A stretch of DNA of 64,000 nucleotides, from NCBI GenBank assembly GCA_905234235.1, contig CAJOHN010000006.1, positions 19,986-83,985 on the forward strand, in the 5' to 3' direction. The translations under genes were made by a program, and so were the position numbers. Numbering within the stretch: position 1 is the stretch's first letter; each line of letters begins with the position of its first letter. This document shows, in pieces, positions 58,909-64,000 of this stretch. The notes beneath the pieces are model-generated. The model was not told the origin of the DNA, made no database searches, and saw only the letters and a program-made list of their open reading frames with translations. The DNA is from an uncultured Selenomonadaceae bacterium (lineage in GTDB: Bacteria > Bacillota > Negativicutes > Selenomonadales > Selenomonadaceae).

Positions 58909-59669
58909 GTTATAGCTTTTGTCGGGCAAACATTTTTACAACGTCCGCAACGCACGCATTCGGCAGAATCAAAATCTTTTGTCGGGTCGAGTTCAAGCGG
59001 ACAATTTTTTTTGCAACGCCCGCAACTTATACATTTATCCGCCGCGCAGGTCAGTTGATAAAAACTGTACTTGTTAAGCAAGCCGTAAATCGCGCCGAGC
59101 GGACACATTACGCGACAAAAAAATCTGTGGACGACGACGCAACCGATAATCACGGCGATTAGGATTGAAACTTTCAGCGCGAATAAATTCCCCAATACGC
59201 CGTGAAATTCTTCGTGAGTTGCAATCATCGGCAAACCCGCCTCCAACGTCCCCGCCGGACAAATGTATTCGCAAAACGTCGACTCGCCAAGTTCCGTCAC
59301 GATTGGCAAGATTAGCACGAACATTATCAGCAAAAAATATTTCACGCGAGTTAATCTGCGCGGCAAGGAAATTTTCAGCGACGGAATTTTATTCAGTAAT
59401 TCTTGAATCAATCCGAACGGACATAAAAATCCGCAGACCGCCCGACCGAGCAATACGCCGATTAAAATTACTACGCCCGCCGCATAAAAACTTCCCGCTT
59501 GCAACGCGCCAACCGGACAACTAAACGCCGCCGCCGGACACGACCAACAATTTAATCCCGGCGCACAAAAATTTTTCAACCCGCCGCGATAAAGTTTGCC
59601 ACTGAAAAAATTCGCCGCATAAGGATTCGTTAAAATCGTCGCCGCAAATTGAATCAATCGCCGTTTCAT
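58905..59669 (-). CDS. NapH/YccM-like membrane 4Fe-4S protein
   Basis: 254 aa, four or five membrane helices. Cys-Pro motifs at CGFLCPFG, CEYICPAG and CRVMCPLG on the membrane side and two ferredoxin clusters at the C-terminus (CISCGRCKKNCP and CVRCGRCKNVCP). Such proteins carry electrons across or along the membrane. ATG 59669 overlaps the stop of the small CXXC gene (ATGA). With that gene and the TlpA-like gene it forms a trio known from anaerobic Firmicutes. Confidence 0.88.
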   Translation of the reverse strand: MKRRLIQFAATILTNPYAANFFSGKLYRGGLKNFCAPGLNCWSCPAAAFSCPVGALQAGSFYAAGVVILIGVLLGRAVCGFLCPFGLIQELLNKIPSLKISLPRRLTRVKYFLLIMFVLILPIVTELGESTFCEYICPAGTLEAGLPMIATHEEFHGVLGNLFALKVSILIAVIIGCVVVHRFFCRVMCPLGAIYGLLNKYSFYQLTCAADKCISCGRCKKNCPLELDPTKDFDSAECVRCGRCKNVCPTKAIT

Positions 59670-59812
59670 CCGAGCCCTATACACTCCAAACAAATCCGCG
59701 TCGCCTTAGAAAAAATTATCGACAACTCGCCGCGTTCAATTCCTAAATAAACCATCGCCGCGCTTGCCGATAAAATTATCAGCCTAATCCTTAAGCAACT
59801 TTTCGAGTTCAT
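59666..59812 (-). CDS. CD1871A-type small CXXC protein
   Basis: 48 aa, too short for a usual gene call. One membrane helix (RLIILSASAAMVYLGIERGEL) and the C-terminal ending RICLECIGLG. The GIxRGE ... NICLECIGIG pattern is that of the CD1871A family of CXXC proteins that accompany NapH-like and TlpA-like genes. It overlaps the 3' end of the TlpA-like gene by 29 bases and the next gene by ATGA. The redox role is inferred from neighbours. Confidence 0.8.
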   Translation of the reverse strand: MNSKSCLRIRLIILSASAAMVYLGIERGELSIIFSKATRICLECIGLG

Positions 59813-60323
59813 CTTTGTAACCGTCAACGTCCGCGCCGATAATCGCCTCGCCTACGACTTCGCCCTTGTTGTTTACAAAAATCGTCGTCGGCACCGCCTC
59901 AACATTTTCCATAAATTGCAACAGTGCGGCTTCAGGGATTATGTTCACAAAATCCGCGCCCGCTTGCTGAGTTATCTGAACTGCCTTTTGAATTTGCTGA
60001 GGCGTGTCCTCCGTCGTGTCACAAACTAATCCGATAATCTGCGCGTCGGCGGGCAACGTGCGAGCCATTTCTCCGAGTTCGGGCATTTCGGCGATACACG
60101 GCGGGCAAAACGTCCCCCAAATATTTACGACGGTAATTTTCTTCGACGCGAATATTTCATTGGTTACAGTTTCGCCGGTAATAGTTTTCGTCGTGAAGGT
60201 CGGAATATTTTTCGCAACGGGCGACGCCTGCGCGGACTTCGGAGCGTCATTAACGTCAGCCGAGTCCGAACAGCCGCTGAGTAAAAAAGTAGCCGCCATC
60301 AACGCTACCAAAAATTTTTTCAT
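59784..60323 (-). CDS. TlpA/ResA-like thioredoxin lipoprotein
   Basis: 179 aa. Lipobox LLSGC (Cys18), then a thioredoxin fold with IWGTFCPPCIAEMPEL (CxxC) and cis-Pro in EAVPTTIFVNNKG. A periplasmic or membrane-bound thiol reductase or oxidase. ATG 60323 starts the signal peptide MKKFLVALMAATF; TTG 60326 is better spaced from GGAG, and a frame to 60377 is open but unlikely. Confidence 0.88.
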   Translation of the reverse strand: MKKFLVALMAATFLLSGCSDSADVNDAPKSAQASPVAKNIPTFTTKTITGETVTNEIFASKKITVVNIWGTFCPPCIAEMPELGEMARTLPADAQIIGLVCDTTEDTPQQIQKAVQITQQAGADFVNIIPEAALLQFMENVEAVPTTIFVNNKGEVVGEAIIGADVDGYKDELEKLLKD

Positions 60324-60348
60324 CAAAGCAATCATCTCCTTTGCCGAT

Positions 60349-60377
60349 ATTCTATCATTGGCATTGAACGGGCGCAA
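60349..60377 (-). promoter_or_regulatory. Possible promoter of the tlpA-like trio
   Basis: Minus strand TTGCGC (60377-60372), 17 bases, TAGAAT (60354-60349), 26 bases before the start. Confidence 0.45.
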
Positions 60378-60407
60378 GCAGGGGAATTTTTACGCGGGCA
60401 GAATAAG

Positions 60408-60439
60408 TTAGGGACTAGGATATAGGGAATAGGGAATAG
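60408..60439. repeat. Single arm of the GGGATTAGGG-like repeat before csaB
   Basis: TTAGGGACTAGGATATAGGG followed by AATAGGGAATAG immediately before the csaB ATG at 60442. It matches one arm of the repeats at 25636 and 57095; no second arm is seen. It occupies the place of a ribosome binding site, and AGGGAATAG may serve as one. Confidence 0.5.
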
Positions 60440-60441
60440 TT

Positions 60442-61530
60442 ATGAAGATTGTAGTTTCCGGCTATTACGGCTCGAAGAACGGCGGCGATGAGGCGATGCT
60501 CGCGGCGATGCTTGAAGTCTTACGCGAGGAAGTTTCGGATTTGAAAGTCACAGTCATATCGCTCAATCCCGAATACACTAAGAGACGCCATAACGTCGAC
60601 GCTGTACCTATGCCGGACGTTTTTTCCATAATAAAAAAAATCCGAGCGGCAGATTTATTGATAAGCGGCGGCGGCTCACTGTTGCAGAACGTCACGAGCG
60701 GGCGTAGTCTCTACTATTACCTCGCGATAATTTTTTTTGCGCTGATTTTTGGGCGCAAGGTTATGCTTTACGCGCAAGGCATCGGACCGATTCGCGGGGC
60801 TTTGGCGCATAAGCTGATGAATCTGATTGTTAATCGCGTCGACTTGATAACCGTCCGCGACAGAGGTTCGCTCGAAGAATTATCGCGGCTCAAAATAACT
60901 CGCCCGAAAATTTTTTGTACTGCCGACCCTGTCCTCGCGATTAAGCCCGTGCCGCTTGAACTCGGCGAAAAAATTCTGGCGCGTCATTCAATCGCGCGTA
61001 CTGGAACATTTATCGGCGTTGCGATTCGGCATTGGATTAATTGGGAACATTTTCAGCGCGAACTCGCCGAAGCTCTCGACAAAATTATCGAGGCGACGGG
61101 CGCGAAAATTATTTTTATCCCGATGAAGTTCCCCGAAGACATTCACGCCGCGCAGGAAACTGCTATGCTTATGAAAAATCCTGCCGCCGTCCTCAACGAA
61201 GAATTTACGACGCAGGAAATTTTAAGTCTAGTTGGTTGCATGGACGTTCTAATCGGCGTCCGCTTGCACGCGCTGATTTTCGCGGGCGTTATGGGCGTTC
61301 CGATGCTTGGCATTTCCTACGACCCGAAGATTGAACGTTTCCTCGATTCTATCGGCGAAAAACCGCTCGGCAATATGGCGAACGTCACGGCACAAGAAAT
61401 TTTCGACGCGACTTTAAAAAAACTCTCTGCGCATAAAAATTCTCTCAACGCCGCCTTGCTTAAGGAACTCAACAAACTCGCCCGTCAAAATGCAAAACTT
61501 GCCGTCGCTCTCGCCGAAGAGACAAGATAA
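60442..61530 (+). CDS. csaB: Polysaccharide pyruvyl transferase CsaB
   Basis: 362 aa. VVSGYYGSKNGGDEAMLAAML at the start, LLISGGGSLLQNVTSGRSLYYYL, YAQGIGPIRG and DVLIGVRLHALIFAGVMGVPMLGISYDPKIERFL are CsaB signatures. It adds ketal pyruvate to cell-wall polysaccharide so that SLH-domain proteins can bind; in Negativicutes SLH proteins tie the outer membrane to the wall. Followed 26 bases later by purL. Confidence 0.92.
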   Translation: MKIVVSGYYGSKNGGDEAMLAAMLEVLREEVSDLKVTVISLNPEYTKRRHNVDAVPMPDVFSIIKKIRAADLLISGGGSLLQNVTSGRSLYYYLAIIFFALIFGRKVMLYAQGIGPIRGALAHKLMNLIVNRVDLITVRDRGSLEELSRLKITRPKIFCTADPVLAIKPVPLELGEKILARHSIARTGTFIGVAIRHWINWEHFQRELAEALDKIIEATGAKIIFIPMKFPEDIHAAQETAMLMKNPAAVLNEEFTTQEILSLVGCMDVLIGVRLHALIFAGVMGVPMLGISYDPKIERFLDSIGEKPLGNMANVTAQEIFDATLKKLSAHKNSLNAALLKELNKLARQNAKLAVALAEETR

Positions 61531-61556
61531 TTTTAGAATTTATTGGAGGTGCGCTT

Positions 61557-64000
61557 ATGGTTAGGAGAATTTACGTTGAAAAACGCGCGGGATTCGACGT
61601 TCCTGCGAAAAATCTGCTCGAAGACTTCAAAGAGACCCTTGACGTTAAAATTTCGGGCGTTCGATTGCTCGTTCGCTATGATATTGAGGATTTGAGCGAC
61701 GAAGACTTTATAAAAGTGCGCGATATTGTCTTTCGCGAGCCAAATGTCGATAATTTTTACTCCGAATTGCCTGCTGACCTCGATTTAGCGAAAACTTTTG
61801 CGGTTGAATACCTTCCTGGGCAATTTGACCAACGTGCAGACTCGGCGGCACAATGTATTCAGCTAGTCACTGGAAAAGAATTGCCGATAATCCATTCCGC
61901 GCAGGTAATTTCTTTAATCGGCGACATTTCGGCTGAAGATTTCGCAAAAATTAAATCGTACTCGATAAATGCGATAGAATCACGCGAAGCGACGTTCGAT
62001 TTGCCTAAAACATTAAAAATATCTGCAGAAATACCGCCAGACGTTGAGATTTTGAGCAATTTTAACGCTATGAATGACTCGGCATTGAAAAATTTCATTT
62101 CAGAACGCGGCTTGGCAATGAATCTCGACGATTTAAGATTTTGTCAGAAATATTTCCGCGAAACCGAGCAAAGACCGCCGACAATTACCGAATTGAAAGT
62201 TCATTGCCGCCATACGACATTTACGACCGCGATTGACAGCGTAGAAATTGAATCTGCGGTTATTCAATGCGCTTTCGACGAATATTTATCCGTTCGTGAC
62301 GCAAAAAAGGATATTTCGCTAATGGATTTGGGAACAATCGGCGCGAAAATCGTTAAACCTGTGAATTTGGACGTTTCGGAAGAAATAAATGCGTGTTCGA
62401 TAAAAATTAAGGCTAAAATCGACGGAAAATTGGAAGATTGGCTGGTAATGTTCAAAAATGAGACGCATAATCACCCGACGGAGATTGAACCGTTCGGCGG
62501 CGCGGCAACTTGTCTTGGTGGGGCAATTCGCGACCCTTTGAGCGGCAGAAGTTACGTTTATCAGGCGATGCGCGTCACCGGAGCGGCAAATCCGCACAAA
62601 AAATTCGCTGAAACGCTAAAAGGCAAGCTTCCGCAGAAAAAAATCGTTCGCGGAGCGGCGCAAGGCTACAGTTCGTATGGAAATCAGATAGGTTTGGCGA
62701 CTGGACAGGTCGTTGAGGTCTATCACGATGGTTATTTGGCAAAAAGAATGGAAATTGGCGCGGTAATTGCTGCGGCTCCGTGCGAAAATGTGATTAGAAG
62801 TCGTCCAAAAGCGGGCGATAAGGTAATTTTGCTCGGCGGACGCACAGGACGCGACGGAATCGGCGGTGCAACTGGTTCAAGCAAGGTTCACACGTCAAAA
62901 TCGCTCACAACTGCGGGCGCGGAGGTTCAAAAAGGCAATCCGCCGACTGAAAGGAAAATTCAAAGGTTATTTCGTAATCCAGATGCGGCTAAATTGATTA
63001 AGCGTTGCAATGATTTTGGCGCGGGCGGCGTAGCGGTGGCAGTTGGCGAACTTTCGGCGGGTTTGAAGATAAATTTGGACGCTGTACGCAAAAAATATGA
63101 CGGTTTGGATGGCACAGAGCTTGCAATTAGCGAAAGTCAGGAGCGAATGGCAGTAGTTTTGGATAAAAATGAAGTAGAAAAGTTCATTTCGCTAGCCGAC
63201 GCGGAGAATTTAGAGGCTTATGAAGTCGCGGAAGTGACTGATAGCGGGCGCATGGTTATGAATTGGCGCGGAAAAGAAATTGTGAATATCAGCCGTAAAT
63301 TTTTTGATACTAACGGCGTAAAACGTCATATTTCGGCAAAAATCACCGTTCCGCAAGAAATTTCGCATAAAAAAACTAAATCGTGGCTAGAAAATCTGCG
63401 CGGCTTGAATAGTTGCTTGCAAAAAGGCTTAGTAGAGCGATTTGATTCTACAATCGGCGCGTCAACCGTGTTAATGCCATTCGGAGGTAAGAATCAGCTG
63501 ACACCTGCGGAAGGAATGGTCGCAAAATTGCCAACAGACGGCGAAACTACGACAGCAACGGCTATGACATTCGGATTTGACGCTGAAATCTCGGAAAAAA
63601 GTCCTTTTCACGGCGCGATTGACGCTATAACGTCGAGTTTGGCAAAATTAGTTGCGATAGGCGCAGATTATTCAAAAGCATATCTGACTTTCCAAGAATA
63701 TTTCGAGAAACTTGGCGAAAACGCGGAAAAATGGGGCAAACCGCTTGCCTCATTGCTCGGAGCGTTTATAGCGCAGAAAAATTTCGGAGTGGCGGCGATT
63801 GGCGGCAAAGATTCGATGAGCGGGACGTTTGAAAACTTAAATGTGCCTCCGACGCTTGTAAGTTTCGCGGTTTCGGTAGTTGACGCGGAAAAAGTTATTT
63901 CTCCAGAGTTTAAAGCCCCGAATCACAAAATTTATCTGGTAAAATGTCCTCGCGACGCCGATAACGTGCCGATTTTCGACGAACTCAAGAAAAATTTTGC
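61557..64000 (+). CDS. purL: Phosphoribosylformylglycinamidine synthase PurL (5' part, runs off the window)
   Basis: 814 codons are seen before the window ends, with no stop. VRRIYVEKRAGFDVPAKNLL starts a long single-chain PurL as in Clostridia and Negativicutes. Motifs: NHPTEIEPFGGAATCLGGAIRD, GGRTGRDGIGGATGSSK, and AAIGGKDSMSGTFENL (ATP/FGAR-binding halves). Converts FGAR and glutamine to FGAM in purine synthesis. GGAGGTG is 6 bases before the ATG. No PurR box or purine riboswitch is seen. The glutaminase domain would be beyond the edge. Confidence 0.94.
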   Translation, partial: MVRRIYVEKRAGFDVPAKNLLEDFKETLDVKISGVRLLVRYDIEDLSDEDFIKVRDIVFREPNVDNFYSELPADLDLAKTFAVEYLPGQFDQRADSAAQCIQLVTGKELPIIHSAQVISLIGDISAEDFAKIKSYSINAIESREATFDLPKTLKISAEIPPDVEILSNFNAMNDSALKNFISERGLAMNLDDLRFCQKYFRETEQRPPTITELKVHCRHTTFTTAIDSVEIESAVIQCAFDEYLSVRDAKKDISLMDLGTIGAKIVKPVNLDVSEEINACSIKIKAKIDGKLEDWLVMFKNETHNHPTEIEPFGGAATCLGGAIRDPLSGRSYVYQAMRVTGAANPHKKFAETLKGKLPQKKIVRGAAQGYSSYGNQIGLATGQVVEVYHDGYLAKRMEIGAVIAAAPCENVIRSRPKAGDKVILLGGRTGRDGIGGATGSSKVHTSKSLTTAGAEVQKGNPPTERKIQRLFRNPDAAKLIKRCNDFGAGGVAVAVGELSAGLKINLDAVRKKYDGLDGTELAISESQERMAVVLDKNEVEKFISLADAENLEAYEVAEVTDSGRMVMNWRGKEIVNISRKFFDTNGVKRHISAKITVPQEISHKKTKSWLENLRGLNSCLQKGLVERFDSTIGASTVLMPFGGKNQLTPAEGMVAKLPTDGETTTATAMTFGFDAEISEKSPFHGAIDAITSSLAKLVAIGADYSKAYLTFQEYFEKLGENAEKWGKPLASLLGAFIAQKNFGVAAIGGKDSMSGTFENLNVPPTLVSFAVSVVDAEKVISPEFKAPNHKIYLVKCPRDADNVPIFDELKKNF

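Larger units (their letters stand above)
561..63403. repeat. Dispersed octamer CCGCGCAG / CTGCGCGG, about 75 copies across the window
   Basis: Exact copies were found by reading at, for example, 561, 2431, 2599, 5452, 12974, 30716, 41393, 46712, 57190 and 63396. Both orientations are about equally common. Copies fall in all reading frames and one at 57190 is intergenic. Function unknown; see findings. Confidence 0.7.

Overview
The window looks like a chromosomal segment of an anaerobic, flagellated, diderm Firmicute, most likely a Negativicute (Selenomonas-like). Gram-positive-lineage genes (rnmV, tmcAL, jag, the rpmH-rnpA-yidD-yidC-jag block, csaB, promoters close to TTGACA-N17-TATAAT, many TTG starts) occur with traits of an outer-membrane cell (RND efflux pump with a lipoprotein adaptor, several lipoprotein signals). 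This placement is an inference from gene content; there is no rRNA in the window.

Layout. 1-6.9 kb (+): partial Lys-rich protein, tRNA-Gln, a membrane-anchored unknown, NagZ-like lipoprotein, nitrilase-family enzyme, smpB, a GT41 (OGT-like) glycosyltransferase coupled to a PilM/GspL-like membrane protein, and a secreted unknown. 6.9-16.5 kb (-): aminotransferase, Lrp regulator, FliB-like lysine methylase, flavoprotein, mutL, mutS, rsmB and a TIGR04076-like protein. 16.6-16.9 kb: a compact locus that looks like an undescribed type I toxin-antitoxin pair. 16.9-27.0 kb (-): one overlapping run flgB-flgC-fliE-fliF-fliG-fliH-[antitoxin-PIN toxin]-fliI-fliJ-lytic transglycosylase-amidase-azlC-azlD. 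27-31 kb (+): MBL-fold hydrolase, ribF, rlmD. 31-37 kb: sulfate-binding lipoprotein, queH, EF-G-like GTPase, rsmA, rnmV. 37-48 kb (+): cobS, pduX, RND adaptor and pump, DUF2156 protein, MATE transporter, small proteins, cheV. 48-51.5 kb (-): jag-yidC-yidD-rnpA-rpmH and tmcAL. 51.6-57 kb: glucosaminidase, permease, ferredoxin-like protein, CNNM protein, proline-rich secreted protein, rsmG. 57-64 kb: hisC-hisB, a redox trio (TlpA, CXXC small protein, NapH-like), csaB and the 5' part of purL.

Genes are packed tightly; ATGA or GTGA start/stop overlaps are common, so translational coupling is likely in most runs. Functional themes are flagellar export and basal-body assembly with wall-cutting enzymes, RNA modification and ribosome biogenesis, mismatch repair, envelope biogenesis and efflux.

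The most notable signals are: (1) the small hydrophobic peptide gene at 16702-16776 with a sequestered ribosome binding site, long-range 5'-3' complementarity, a terminator and a perfect antisense promoter; (2) an octamer CCGCGCAG present about 75 times on both strands and in all reading frames, at a density like a DNA uptake sequence or HIP1; (3) a VapBC-type module spliced between fliH and fliI; (4) a family of degenerate GGGATTAGGG-like imperfect palindromes between genes. Counts were made by eye.
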